Assembly: GCF_947179165.1 (NCBI RefSeq)
Contig: NC_077248.1
Coordinates: 14,980,256 to 15,044,255, forward strand
DNA length: 64,000 nt
Reading direction: 5' to 3'
DNA from: Solanum dulcamara
Taxonomy: Eukaryota > Streptophyta > Magnoliopsida > Solanales > Solanaceae
Shown: piece after piece, positions 49,699 through 62,454 of the stretch
How the letters are laid out: every line of letters begins with the position of its first letter
Numbering within the stretch: the first letter of the stretch is position 1
Program-made: the position numbers and the translations under genes
Notes under the pieces: model-generated
What the model was told of the DNA's origin: nothing
What the model saw: the letters and a program-made list of their open reading frames with translations, nothing else
Database searches by the model: none

Positions 49699-51790
49699 TG
49701 TAACAATCCAATCTGTCGTTACTTAAAAAGGCACCTCGTGCAGAATCTTAAAAATCCATTGAAATATATTACTAATAAAAAACAAATAGGTGTACACAAC
49801 GAAAAATTAGACTTTTGAAATTAATTTTGGCTGATGTTAGCCCACTATGGTGCCTACATCAGGCTGCTATAACACCTGCAAGGCTTCTATAATGAGACCG
49901 ATAGAATCATATCCTAAATAATGCAGTCTTCTTTTTTCCTTCCACTTTTAATTGAGAAAGAAGACAAGGGTTGCTCTAAAAATTCTCCTAAGACACCCTA
50001 AGCTTGGGAACCTTGGACGAAGGGATTTCATCATAAGGAAGGGCAACACCCAAGAATTTCTGATCTATGTCTGTCGGGATTTACCTCCATATAGGTAAAA
50101 ATACGCGAAACTCAAATTCAACCACAACTGTTTGACGTTCAAGTATACTAGACTTAACTGAGTAGTTTAATCTGCATCTACTGCATATTACTTCATAAAT
50201 TGATGAGAGACTTCATGTCTAGGCCTTTTGATAAGAATTCAGAATGATTACAAGTGTTGATCACCATTGTTTGGGGGTGAAAACTTATGGAATAGATAAG
50301 GTTGGTCATATAATTGATGCTAGGTGCTTTATTTTTTGGATGACAACCTATGGGTATTGAATTGTTAATAGAAAATTTGCCCGAAAGAATATGATGCTTT
50401 ATGAGAATAGAGCAGGTAATCCCTGGGAATGAATATTTGCATATATTGTGGGTCCAATGTGGGTGTCTGATATAGATATGGAGCTATGTATTTTACCAGT
50501 GATTACATGGGTCATGTTTCATGCATTTATTAAGTTAAGAATTTTGATTGGGAGTCTAATTCGCTGTTAACTTCTTGTGATACTAGTGATTGTGATTTTG
50601 TATGTTGGTTATGATTGATGGTTGGCTCGAGTACCATGCCTGGTATGGAATAACCTTGGTTGAAATGGATACCATATCTAGTACATGATATTTTTTGGTT
50701 GGCTCAAATACCACTCCTAATATGTATTATTGGTTGACTCAAATACCATTCCTAGTACATAATATCATCAGTTGGCTCGGATACCACGTCTGATATAGGT
50801 TATCATTAAGTATGTTTGTTGGTTTTTTAGGACCATGGATTTGCATCTTATACACTTCAGATTATGTTTTAAGAATTCTTGAGAGGCTCGAGATAATTAA
50901 GGTTGAGTGAGACTCAGATATGAGGGTGTGTTGACATGTTCGTATGCATGTAGTGGTTAGGCCTGGATGATGACCAAGATTTTTGTCTTTAGTTGGGTAC
51001 TTGGGTTGTGTATTTCTATGTAAGAGGCCCGAGAATTATCAGATAAATGCAGTTTTGAAAAGTCATGGGTTGTGTGAAGGGCTAGGCTTAGAAAGCCTTA
51101 GTGTGTATAAAATGTTAGAGTTGAAAAATATTTAAGTGTGATAGAGGGTCAAGTTATGATCACTTACGAATGGCAGGTTTTGCTGTTAGTGATGGAGTTG
51201 GTAGCGAAAGAGTGTGTTGTGATGTTGAGGGCGGGATGAATGAGTGAATGAGAGGTGAGTAGTGACAAAGGTGATCATTTGAAAAGCAAGGTTATAATTT
51301 TAAGTTGCTTGATCTTTCTGATTATTTTACATGATATTATAGGATGGATTCAGATTGTCGATGATGCCTACCAATATGTGTTGTTTGTACTGATACTACC
51401 CTTGTTATGCCAATTGGTATAGTCTGGTTGCAAAGTTAGTGATGTTTTTTAGGTGAAGATGACGATGATCTCCAACATGTTTTACTTCTCTTTGTTTGTG
51501 GGGAAAATTGTGTCTGTTTTATTTATAATTTATGTCATACTCTTAGTAGGTCTTGTATATCTTTAGACTAGTTCAATGAGAGGGATTTATTGAATCTTTC
51601 CGAAAGGATTTTGTTGTTTTTCCAATATTTATATAGAAAGGCTAATTTTGAAATCTTTCTTACTGTTCTAAAAGGGAATCATGGTGTTTTTAATTATTTC
51701 GCATATCCTATTTTAAAAATTGATGGAAGGGTTCTCCTATTTAGGTGTTAAAATAGGTGCATGCACGACCCGGTGGATTGGGTCGTGACA
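49699..51790 (+). repeat. X-family LTR (X3)
   Basis: Starts TGTAACAATCC, ends GGATTGGGTCGTGACA, 2092 bp, no internal domain seen. The last 60 bp match the X2 end in antisense at 33618. It contains five units of TACCA-N4-TGGTA-type repeats (50632-50795). No matching target duplication (TTTAT, TACAC), so a true solo-LTR origin is not proven. Confidence 0.65.
50632..50795 (+). repeat. Array of TACCA-N4-TRRTA inverted repeats
   Basis: Units at 50632, 50670, 50709, 50744 and 50782 (spacing 35-39 bp): TACCATGCCTGGTA, TACCATATCTAGTA, TACCACTCCTAATA, TACCATTCCTAGTA, TACCACGTCTGATA. Confidence 0.8.
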
Positions 51791-51960
51791 TACACCTTGT
51801 AACAACTCTATTACAAGTCCCAAAGCAATAACCGTATTGCCCATTATATTAACTAACTCTAGTTAAGAAGACTTCAATCAATGCACAACACGATTAACTC
51901 TAGCCATGAACTCAAATTAGTAAAAATACAACTGAAATGACCTATGCTCCTTTATAGCAT

Positions 51961-52100
51961 AGGAATAAATCTTACAATGTAGAACACAAGACACAATACT
52001 CAAAATAAAACTAAAAACCCTACCACGTTATATCATAAGAATAGATCTTACAATGCAGAGCACAAGACACAATACTCAAAATATAAGTAAATATCCTACA
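51961..52100 (+). repeat. Imperfect tandem duplication
   Basis: Two copies of about 62 bp (51961-52022 and 52039-52100), both containing TCTTACAATG and ACACAAGACACAATACTCAA, offset about 78 bp. Confidence 0.85.
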
Positions 52101-53153
52101 ACACTCAATTAGGTCCCTTGTTGAGTTTTGGCAGCGTTCTTTCTTGAGAAAAATAGCTTTTTCTTTGAATATTCAGATCATTTTTAAAAACTAGGTTGTT
52201 TCTTGTCAAAGTGTCCAATAAAAGATGAACAAAAAACAACCTAGTAATATGTCATTGGTTGAGAGCTCTGCGTTCCTCTGCGTCATGCCCACCTACCACA
52301 ATATTAGCACTAGTGGGACTGGCTTCCGGCAAAAGGGAATTACACTAGATCTTGACAATGGCACTCCAACAAGCTCAGCAGGGAGAGAAAGAAGAGAAGG
52401 AGAAGAGAAAGTATGACGAGTGTGGTAGCTTTATAGTCGCACTTCATTGACTTGTCTCGGACAACTACCACTCGAGGAATCAAATCTCTTTACCAGATCT
52501 CATAATTTATTAATTATCAAAACATTAGAATACAACAGTAGGTTGGAGAAGTATTCACATGTTGGTTATTTCCTGAAATTATGTACAACACGGCCACTCC
52601 CATCACTATATAGTTAGAACTTTTACCTCTGATAAAATATTAACACAATTGATTATTTTTTTAACTAAAGCATAAAACAATTCATCAACTACGCCTCGCA
52701 AAATTTGTTGGGATCACATTGTTATGTTGCATTGGTCTTATATCTACTGCTACATTAAATCTTTTATCCAGGTAAAGAATTGGAGTTTAACTAGTGTTCA
52801 TTGTAGGTGGAAACTGTTTTTTACACAAGCAAGTACTTTAGAAAGCCTATTTTAGGTAAGTTTTAATTATTTTTACTCTTTAATACTCAAATTATAAATA
52901 AGAAAAATAGTTGTAAAAGGCAACTACGAATCTATATTTACTCTACCATTTTATTTTTAGCATTATGCCTTTATTACCAAAATTAGGAAGGGATTCAATA
53001 ATGTATTGTTTTCATTGATGTTAATTTCTACTCTACCATCGATTTTGAATCAAGGCATCCCTTGAATCAATTGGCAGCATCAACCTTCAAAGAAATTAGT
53101 ATAATAAGCCTAAACAATCATGACTATCATCATTATATAACATAGTACTTTTA

Positions 53154-53414
53154 ATGTCTCAATTTATATGATACATTTTACCTCGGGAGAATCAAATTTT
53201 TAAATTTTGACTCTATCATTTGACATTATATATATATTTTAGTTTTTTGAAATGAAATTTACAGATTTGAATTTATGAAAAAAATATTATAGTATAAATT
53301 ATAATAATTAATACTTTAAAATATTGATCATGCATATTAAAAAATTAAAGTATAATACAAGTTAACTCATTTAGCTATCAAAATTCGAACATCATCACAT
53401 AAATTGGAACGAAA
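53154..53414. mobile_element. MITE remnant
   Basis: Left end TGTCTCAATTTATATGATAC, right end CACATAAATTGGAACG, inverted relative to each other; about 260 bp, non-coding. Related to the copies at 14385 and 16113. Confidence 0.55.
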
Positions 53415-55879
53415 AATAAGATTTTTTAAAATATTGTTAAGTATGATTCTACATTCTTTGTAGAAGAACTCTTAGAACTTTTTGGGACAAAGAGAGTTGC
53501 AATAATTAATTGGAATGAGATGAAAAGCTGAGAGAAATCCAAAATACCAGGAAATCGCAAGTCCTAACTCCTAAGATTAAGGGGCAGAGACAGCAAAAAA
53601 GTAAGTAATCAAGAAAATGATTTTAAGAAAATAATGTTGTCATTAGTTCAACCTATTAAAATTACTTGCTTGTGTAGAATAAAATTTCCACTAACAGTGG
53701 ATATTAGTTAAATTCAAAGAATTGACCATGTTTTGCATATATATAATAGTTAATTAGAATTTTACTTATTCAGCAAATAGGAAAAGGGGAAGAAGAAGTG
53801 GAAAAATGCTTTTGGTGAGGTCTGAACCCAGCATAATATAGTATGAGTTAAACCCATATTGAAAAATTATATTAGACAAATAGGATAAGAACTTTTTAAA
53901 AAAAATATATATGCATAAATTTTTAAACTCCCTTAACATAAGAGATATATATGTTCAAATTTTACGTATGACCACCCCAAGAAGATATGAAATTAGCTTG
54001 TTAGCAATCTGTTGCTAAAACACTTTTAGCTGTTTAAATTTTCTTATAATCTATCAATAATTTCTTATAATCTATCGATAATTCATAGTTAAATAGGATT
54101 AGCATATGATTTTTACTGTTTAGCTACAAAATTTTGTCCATTTCTAATTCTTTTAACTTTCTAGTAGCGGACATTTCAACTTTAGCTGAATCTCATTATC
54201 AGAATTGTTGACTCGGTCTCTGTCCATAAGTTAAGATTCTAATCTTATTCACTTACAAAGTAATTACGTGGATCAAAATATTCGTTAGACCCCCATAAAG
54301 GTACTACTAACCCATGATTAACGTTCATAATTCACCTAACCATAGGAAAAAGATTACTGATCTGGATGGAGTAGCTTATTAGTTTTGTGGCTTTTGTCAA
54401 TAAGCAGACCTGGAATATCACTAAAGCAACACTTTCTGATAGTAATGTATTGGGAAAAAAGTAGTTTGTGTATGTGGCAAAATAAAGGGCGGACGCGTAG
54501 CATCAGCAAAGGATGCTCGAGGAAATTGGTTTAAAGGAATAGTCGAGTTCGAAGATATCATGTTCGGTGAAGATCAATTTCGATTAGTTTCTGAGGTCAT
54601 AAAATAATCATTATCGAGAAAAAGGTGGGAACTCGTGGCCTCGAAGATAGAGTAGGACTTCTATCTCAATAATGTAGAAAAAATGACAAAAGAATAGATA
54701 TTCCAAATGTAATCATACGATATTTTGTTTGCAGCAGAGGAATATTAACTAACGTAATTAACTATATTTCTACGTGGAAAGCAACTATTAGCCATGGTAC
54801 TTTAAAACTCGAGTGAGCTTTTCTACTTGTTGAGGTACATTGCCTATGTAACCTATATCTAACACAATTATAAGAGATTGAATTCTGAACAATACAACAC
54901 CAATGCATAAATATTTTTGTGCTCCAATTTTCCATATTTTACCAAGTCTTTACTTCCAACATTTGCTTACTGGACGTTCTCGGATATGAGACCAACATCA
55001 TTCTAACATCATTGGATCCCGCACAAACCTATACTATCAGAGTTCCACTGCTTCATACGACAATTAATACTTCTTTACTGTCTTTGTTTAGTTCTTTTAA
55101 ATATTCATGAACATATTTAATTGTATGGATCGAATCTAACAAAAATCAAAGACGTGTGTTCTAAACTCTATTACAAATTCAATTGTATATACTTTTTTCT
55201 CGATGGATGAAATTTCATTTATCCATCCATACACGTATTTCACTTTTTTTATTACTATTTCTGTCATAGGTGATGTAATGTGTATTTATTAGTCAACAAA
55301 AAATAATTTTCCAAACGGTTTTCATTGTTTTGTATTTATCTAGAGGAACTAATGAAGTACTTTTGGTATTAATACAACGTACACGATTTCTTTGAACTAA
55401 AAAGAAAGATGGCTTTTTTGTGTGTATTGTTCGGTTGCGCTTATTGACTAGTAGACGACACAATCTAAAACTGGAAGACATGCCCCACTAATATGTGGTT
55501 ATAGTAATATATTGTTAGTAGTTTCAAATTTATGGAGAAAAGATAAAGAGCAAAACTACAAAACTTAGTGATGGTAGAAGAAGGAAAAAGAACAACCACT
55601 TTATATCTCTGTTGTGTGAGAAATACAAAGTTGTTGCATTATTGGTTGGATTCTAGTTCTTTTACTTCTTAATTAATTAATATTTCTCACTTTGAGTCAA
55701 ACTATAAGTTAGAAGTTTAAGAAAAATCATTAGTAATAACCTATAAAAATTAGAAGTTGAGTGACACGTATTTAAGATGTACTTAATTTTTTGTCTTTTA
55801 ATTTAACATCTTTTTCAGTCGGTTGAAAATAATGTCAAAATAATACGATCACCACTTCACCACCTACTTTTTCTTTCTC

Positions 55880-55910
55880 TACCTTCTACCTTCTACCTTC
55901 TACCTTCTAG
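55880..55910. repeat. (TACCTTC)4 minisatellite
   Basis: Four exact 7-bp units followed by TAG. A separate TTTTG run lies at about 56028-56052. Confidence 0.9.
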
Positions 55911-56275
55911 AAGGATAAGTATTTGACAAAGATTTTTTTTTTTAGTTTGGTGGTGGCAAAATGATGCTTTTCACTTACCAAGTGTGGTTGCTTACTCAAG
56001 TGGGAGGGTCCACTACTTTCTTTCCATTTGTTTGTTTTGTTTTGTTTTGTTTTTTGGGTTAAATCATTCTAGACTCTTTACCAATTAATGTTATTTAAGG
56101 AACTATAGTGACATAATAAATTGATATGATATAATGGGTACTACTATTATTTACTGGACTGAAAGTTCTAGGCGATTGAGAACAAGTACCTTCTACTACT
56201 TAAATACTGCTGCTTGGAGTTTTGGTTAAATAATGGGTAATTAATTTTGCTATCAATCAATTGCTTAACAAATTG

Positions 56276-56703
56276 GCATGATCTAATCCATCAGACCGTG
56301 CGAATTCTTGCTCTAATACTTAAATAGAAGAATTTTTATCACTCAATTAAAAACGGTCAATGCGAAAATCAATAAAACATGAAAAATTCCTTCAATAATT
56401 TGAAGACAACCATGAAAACTCAAGTACAAGAAATCCTTTTTACAATTAACTGAAAAATCCTATCTAGGAACTCGTCTAAACAGGTACGAGAGCTATTAAG
56501 AGAATATAATATACCAAAATAAGACACAACTCCCATCATAAGGAAAAGAGAAATAGAAGCTATCGGAGATTACCATCGTCTTCACGACTTCACCTATGAA
56601 ACATCATTGATCCTACAACCAGACTATGTCAGGTGGTATAACGAGAGTAGTATTAGTACAAGCAACACGTACAGGTAGGCATCATCGGCAACTTGAATCC
56701 ACC
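56276..56703 (-). repeat. X-family LTR, right-hand host of a nested LTR (X5, part 1)
   Basis: Matches the 3' third of X2 in the same orientation (shared: AGAGTAGTAT, 'AGTACAA', 'GGTAGGCATCA'; compare 33985-34020). Interrupted at 56703 by a solo LTR and probably resumes at 58543-58744. Confidence 0.65.
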
Positions 56704-58542
56704 TATAACGACCCGTTCCTATCGTTACGGGTAAGCCAATGGGGAAGAAATTTGGGCTAGAAAACTTTGGAGTAATAACTTAGAAATTTCAAGACTAGGC
56801 TAGACTTAGACGAAATCTGAGTCAGATGATGTCTAGGAAAAACTACAAATGGATTGGGATTTCTTTCTGAATTTTGATTGTTTGAGCTAGTAGAGAAGAT
56901 GTTAAGGAATCCATGGGGCCTTACAAAAGTGAATTGGGGTGAGTAGAACTTCCGAAATCTAATTTGGCGTGAATTGACTAGCTTAGAACGTCAAGATTTG
57001 AAGTTGTGTTGTGAAATGGGGGCTTGAGACATAAATTTCGAGATTATTCCTCCGTCCAAGCCGCCATAGCGGGCTAAATACCTCCATGATGGGGTCGCTA
57101 CAGCAGGACAATCGCGAGGTTTAAGATAGAAAAAAAGTCTCAAAATAGTTTTTATTTCTGCAAATTCATTCTTGGAGAGCTAGAGACAATCTAAGGCTAT
57201 TTATTTTCAGTTTTTCACTAATTTCTTTGGTAAAGGTACGTTAATTATTTCTCTAACTTATAATTCGGTTCTTAGACCTTAGATTCAATGGGAATCCTCT
57301 TGGGGAGAAGGTTTTGGCCTGAAATTAATGGTAGAAAAAGTCCTAGTTGGGGGTAATGATCATGAAATTGGCCAAGGATTAGGATTTTGATATAATACAG
57401 GTAATTTATCCATTGATCATTGATTATTAGTATTCTTTGTTTGTTTAGACCAAAAAAAAAAGCCAAAGCATTGGAAATGGAGAAAGTTTCAGTTCTGTAA
57501 AGTTTCCAAAGCTTGATTAGAGGGAGATGATGATTGTGTTTTTCCGTTTATGTTATATGTGCCTATTAACTACTTTGTTAGTATTGCATGCATAATATAT
57601 AATTAGGTAAAAGGAAAGAACATGAATTGGAATAATATTTTGTGATCAAATTGCATGCAATGAATGTGTTACTTAGTTGTACAAGTGTGTGTGCTATTCA
57701 ATGTGGTTGTGATTGTGGTATGGGACTTCATGTTGGATCGGGTTCCATGCTGGTATATTTTTATCGGATACCACTCTAGTATAACTAGATCAGGTTCCAC
57801 ACCGATATATACATATGAAATGGGTATCATGTCAGTACACTGACTATTAAAATGGGTACCACGCCGGTACACTAACATAATGGGTATGGATTTCCTAAGG
57901 AACCATTGTTTGATTGTTACTTTGAGATTGAGTATGTTCACTTGTATAAAGATTCAATGGTTAAGGATTGAGAGTTTGGTGTTATATCAATTGTGATTTG
58001 ATTATGCATTATTTGCTTTAGTAAGTTGTGGGTTCTTGTTCATATATCATTTACTAGAATGGTTGTGTGATACTAGTAGTACACTGTAGTTGTATACTAA
58101 TACTGCACTTTCTCTTTCTTTGTTGAGTACAGGACATATTCAGGCAGCTGTTGATAGACCTCAGTTAGGAGATTCATGATCGTTCAGATTCAAGGGTGAG
58201 CTAGTTTTTTCGGGCTGTCATGAATCCCTCTCAATTCTTTGTTCTTTCATTACGAACTCAGACTTTTAGATACTTTCATATTTATTATTTTCATGATTGC
58301 ATCCCCTTATACTAACTTTTAGAGTGTGTTTTAGGTGCAATGACTTTCGGGTTCTAGGGAGTTAATAACTGCATGTTTTTGTTAAATTTTTCTGAGTTTA
58401 TGGAAATTTAAACTATATTTAAACCATTTTCCACTTATTAACTATTTAATTTTGTTAATCGCGTGTCGTAGTTGAGTTAGTATTGGTTCTACCACTAGAG
58501 AGTTAATATGGGTGCCACAAACGATGGGTCAAGATCATGCCA
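56704..58542 (+). mobile_element. X-family solo LTR with perfect target duplication (X4)
   Basis: 1839 bp, starts TATAACGACCC (TG to TA) and ends GATCATGCCA. Flanked by CCACC at 56699-56703 and 58543-58547. No internal domain. It contains the TACCA/GGTA repeat array (57743-57869) and the CGCCATAGCGGG motif near 57064. This is the best complete reference for the X family in the window. Confidence 0.85.
57743..57869 (+). repeat. Array of TACCA/TGGTA inverted repeats in X4
   Basis: Five units, including TTCCATGCTGGTA (57743), TACCACTCTAGTA (57769) and TACCACGCCGGTA (57857), spaced 26-33 bp. Confidence 0.75.
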
Positions 58543-58744
58543 CCACCACATAATATCATGCAAATATTCAAGAAGATATGCAATATGAAAAATTATCCAT
58601 CCAAATCTTGAGCACCATGCCCTTACTATCTCGGGTACACTACCCACAATCTCATACAATCTTTCCCAAGACTTTCCTACCATATTTTGCTTCCAACTCT
58701 ACCCTTCAGAGCTAATCATCTTTCAAACTCGGTCATAACCTTAC
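58543..58744 (-). repeat. X-family LTR continuation (X5, part 2)
   Basis: Sequence after the solo LTR. Taken as the continuation of X5 on the strength of the CCACC duplication; direct similarity to X2 is weak over this short stretch. It ends where an EF-type LTR begins. Confidence 0.4.
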
Positions 58745-59383
58745 TGTAAGACTCCGAAAGTTGAAAAGTCAAATAAAAGGGAATTAAGGAAGATTGGACA
58801 GTTTCTAAGCCTACGAGTGGGTCTACGACTCGTAGGGACCCTTATGAGTCATAGAGATGACTCATGGAAGTGAGATCAAGGATGAAAAATTGATTAAGTT
58901 TGGAAGAAAAATACGAGTCAGTGTACGACTCGTAAAATGCCTTATGACTTGTATAAGAGGGTCGTAGGGTCGGGGTCGAATTCTTACAAAAACAAAATGC
59001 CTCAGTACTTTCAAAACGACTGAATAAGATGAGTTGTATTCTAGTTGACGAGTTGTAATGTTGACTCATAATAAAACTTCAGAGACTCAGAATATGTAGG
59101 TTTTCAGACCTGTAGTACGATGAAGGTATACTACCCGTAACCCTTTGGACGAGTCGTAAGGATGACTCATAGAGAAGGATTAGAGACTTAGGGTTTTTAG
59201 GGTTTTGGAAAGTCTTCAAGACGAGTCGTTTCTAGGATTCGTCATCCTGTCTATGAATCGTAAAACCCAAATCCTAAGGTTGTCCGATCAGGATTAATGA
59301 AGGGTAGTTTGGTTATTTTCCCTATATTCTATTAATGTATGTGGACGTTTTTAAGACTAGATCCCTAATGTTGACTACCCTAA
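58745..59383 (+). repeat. EF-family LTR fragment
   Basis: Starts TGTAAGACTCCGAAAGTTG, the same start as the EF LTR in its own direction, and carries CTACGACTCGTAG palindromes (58823-58835; shorter version 58924-58934). Interrupted at 59384 by gypsy G. Confidence 0.6.
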
Positions 59384-62251
59384 TGTTACATTCCGTATTT
59401 TTGCATTTTGGATTATTCGTAAGCTAACGATTATAAATTCAAGGACTTTTAATTTTGAATTTTAAAAGGACATGATTTGTCGTAGATGCCAAGTTATATG
59501 AATAATTTATGTGTAGTAAAATACATCTCAAGAAGGACCCTTAAGCCAAATCAAAATAGAAGTCATCAAATATGTTTTTCTTAAAGTTACGTTTCGGGTA
59601 AGCTGACTTCGGGAGGCCATAACCTCTTTATAATTTGAGAATTTGGGAAAACTCTTAACATGAAAGTTGTAGATAATTGAAATATCTTTCCAACCATAGG
59701 TAGTGGGACGAAATGTGATATCGGAGTAATAAGCTATAGACGTTTTAAGTCTGACAGGCCAAACTAAATAGTGAATTCGGCCCAACCCAATTCTAATTCG
59801 GGTCAGGCCCAATACCCACGAAATTAATCTAAATTCTATGTCTTCCTTCATAGTTTAGACTAAGAAAAATCCAGAAAAATTTCTAGAGAGAGAGAGAGGG
59901 GAAGTTCTTGAGAGAAAAACCAAATCCGACCAAAATTTGAGTCCCAAAATCCGAAGCTCATGAAGAGAAAATTGTTGTACGTCGCGTTGGCTTCAATTTG
60001 AACTAGAAATCAGCCAATAAGGAGAAGATTTTATGTGGTGCTGCAAATTTAAGGTAATATTAAAGTCTCCTTTTCATTGTTAACAAGTTTAGTTAGAGTT
60101 TTAACGGATTAGAACGGAGAAAATAGTATTATAAACTAGTTTGGTGATTTGTTGAGAGTTATGGGTTAAGGGGTTGTTTTAGGTAGATTAAATAGATGGA
60201 ATTATCTTAGTGATGATGTATAATAATGGTTGATATTGTTTTGATGTTGTTGATGAGTTGTTGTTCTTGAATTTGGAGGAAAAAGGTGTATGAAGATTGT
60301 GAATGTTCAAACCCGTTTTTAGAATTGAGTAGCTGGTAGTAATTCTGGAATATCTCATTGTGTAGACCTTAGATTTTAGATATTAAACATGTTTTGGAAA
60401 GATAATACACGTACCTACAACTCTTATGTTTATGTCTTAGTCTATATCTGCTTTTATTATATCGAAAACGGAGCATGAATCATAAGACAAAATCTGTCCA
60501 GATTCTGGATTAAAAAATCCTTCATGTATAGCTGTTCGTATTTTGATGATATCTCTTTGTAGAAAATGACTTTTGAGTTGATTTCTTTTGCATTGGAAAC
60601 TTAAGACAGAGATATAAATGTTTCATGAAGGTCATAAAGTCCAGTTTTGCCGTTTTTATTTTTCAAAATTTAGATACAACGTGAGGTACTTGACTTTCCG
60701 AATTTACTACTTTGGTAACATGAGTCGGGTGGAAATATTCTAGGCTTATTGTCAATAATAAATCTTATTTTGTGTCAATATTTTGGATTGTTGATGTTGA
60801 TTGATGATTATATAGCTGGTTTGAAAGTGGGAAAAGTGAGCGGTATAGGGGAGGTGCTGTCCAATTTTTTTAGAAATAACCTACTAACGATAGACTACGT
60901 TTTATTCTTGTCCATAGCTTAACCATAGTGCTTAACGTTTTAATATACGTTGAGACAATATTGGACAACATATACGTATAAACGCTAAAGGTATGTAAAG
61001 TTAACATTTTCTTCTTTTGGCATGATCCATATGAAACGAACGAATGACGTATGCTTAAATTCCAAAGAAACTCTTATTCGTAGATATACTCGGATGGCTA
61101 CCGTTCTTGATTTTCAAAATTTATATTGTTATGTCTTGACTCATGTGTATGATTCCAGCCATTCTAGTTGGTATAACTCATGTTGTGGTATAATTCATAT
61201 TTTAGTATAATCCATAATTGATGTGATTCATAATGACTATTGTCTTGGGTTTCAAATGATGGACTATTTTGCTTATTCTATTAAGTCTCCGATAATGATC
61301 AAATTTCACAAGGTTGCTAATGATACCTTATTCGTGCATATTGTTATGGTATTATTCACCGAGTCCTACGATAGGCCGGGTATGTTATCATGTATGAATT
61401 CCACTACATTATTCACCGAGTCCCTTACTAGAGGGCCGGGTACGTGATATGATAATATGATATTATAATGATATGACGATATTCACCGAGTCCCTTGCTA
61501 GAGGGTCGGGTATGGTATATATATACATATGACGATATATTGATATAATTGTGACACCGAGTCCCATAACGTGCCAAGTACGATATATGATGATGATATG
61601 CATGTCTTTATTTTATAAGACACAGGTGCAGTGATTTATTGATTATGATACTTGACTCCTGAATCTTTATTTTAGATGTGATCTCCTTTACGATATTTTA
61701 TGCTTTATATACTCGGTACATATTTCGTACTGACCCCCTTTTTCGGGGGGCTGCGTTTCGTGCCCGCAGGTACAGATACTCATTTTGGAGAGCCGCCACC
61801 TTAGGATTCTACTCAACGGGTTGAAGTGCTCCATTGTCTCGGAGCCTAAACTTTTGGTACTAATCCTTATAATGTATATATTTGTGTATTTAGGGGTACG
61901 ACGGGGCCCTGTCCCGTCATATGCTATTGTTAATCATCTTAGAGGTCTGTAGACACATGAGTGGGTTGTATGTAGATGTTGTCTGGTGTACTAGTATGGC
62001 TTATGTTTTTGGACATTTACATTCGGAGTGAAAGCCTTGTCGGCTTACGTATTATGTTATCTTATTTTTGACAATTAAGACTCCCCAAGAAATAGCTAAT
62101 TTTGGTATATATATAAGTGACCGTTTGAGACAACGCGCTACCCATATAAATTCTATATCGTGTTTAATTATCGATTGACAATAGATAATATGTGTGTATA
62201 CGAGTGTCCAATTCGGACACTAGTCACGGCCTACGGGGCTAGGTCGTGACA
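59384..62251 (+). repeat. 5' LTR of gypsy G
   Basis: 2868 bp, starts TGTTACATTCCGTATTTT and ends CTAGGTCGTGACA, followed by the primer-binding site. Same family as the 2998-bp solo LTR at 18391-21388. Four repeats of CACCGAGTCC...GGGTA (61353, 61411, 61481, 61553) form hairpin-like units. Left flank CCTAA; the other end lies outside the window. Confidence 0.88.
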
Positions 62252-62255
62252 AAAG

Positions 62256-62267
62256 TGGTATCAGAGC
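62256..62267 (+). other. Primer-binding site of gypsy G
   Basis: TGGTATCAGAGC, four bases after the LTR; complementary to initiator methionine tRNA. Confidence 0.9.
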
Positions 62268-62454
62268 AGTTCATCCTCGGAGTGTCTACAGACCGTGTCT
62301 GGTAGAGTCTTGTTTATTGGTGTGTTGTGCACCACATCTATAAACAAGGGGCTACAGGACATTTAGGATGTTATCATTTCTTTTACTTTAAATCGTGCGA
62401 TAGAGCTGTATTATCAGGATAATTTCTCCCTAACGTACTATTATATTTACAGCG

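Larger units (their letters stand above)
51791..56275. other. AT-rich region without a supported gene
   Basis: About 4.5 kb of the most host-like DNA in the right half. It holds a 77-bp-spaced direct repeat, a MITE and two short microsatellites, listed separately. A mildly GC-richer stretch at 52225-52430 has a 63-codon open frame (MNKKQPSNMSLVESSAF...) with no domain I recognise. The stretch 54480-54690 also looks different but encodes nothing recognisable. Confidence 0.5.

Noticed and set aside
52225..52416. Small host protein of 63 codons
   Set aside because: No recognisable family, no splice or promoter support; left as unknown within the AT-rich region.
61022..61447. Open frames in the G LTR
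   Set aside because: They cover the repeat array of a non-coding LTR.
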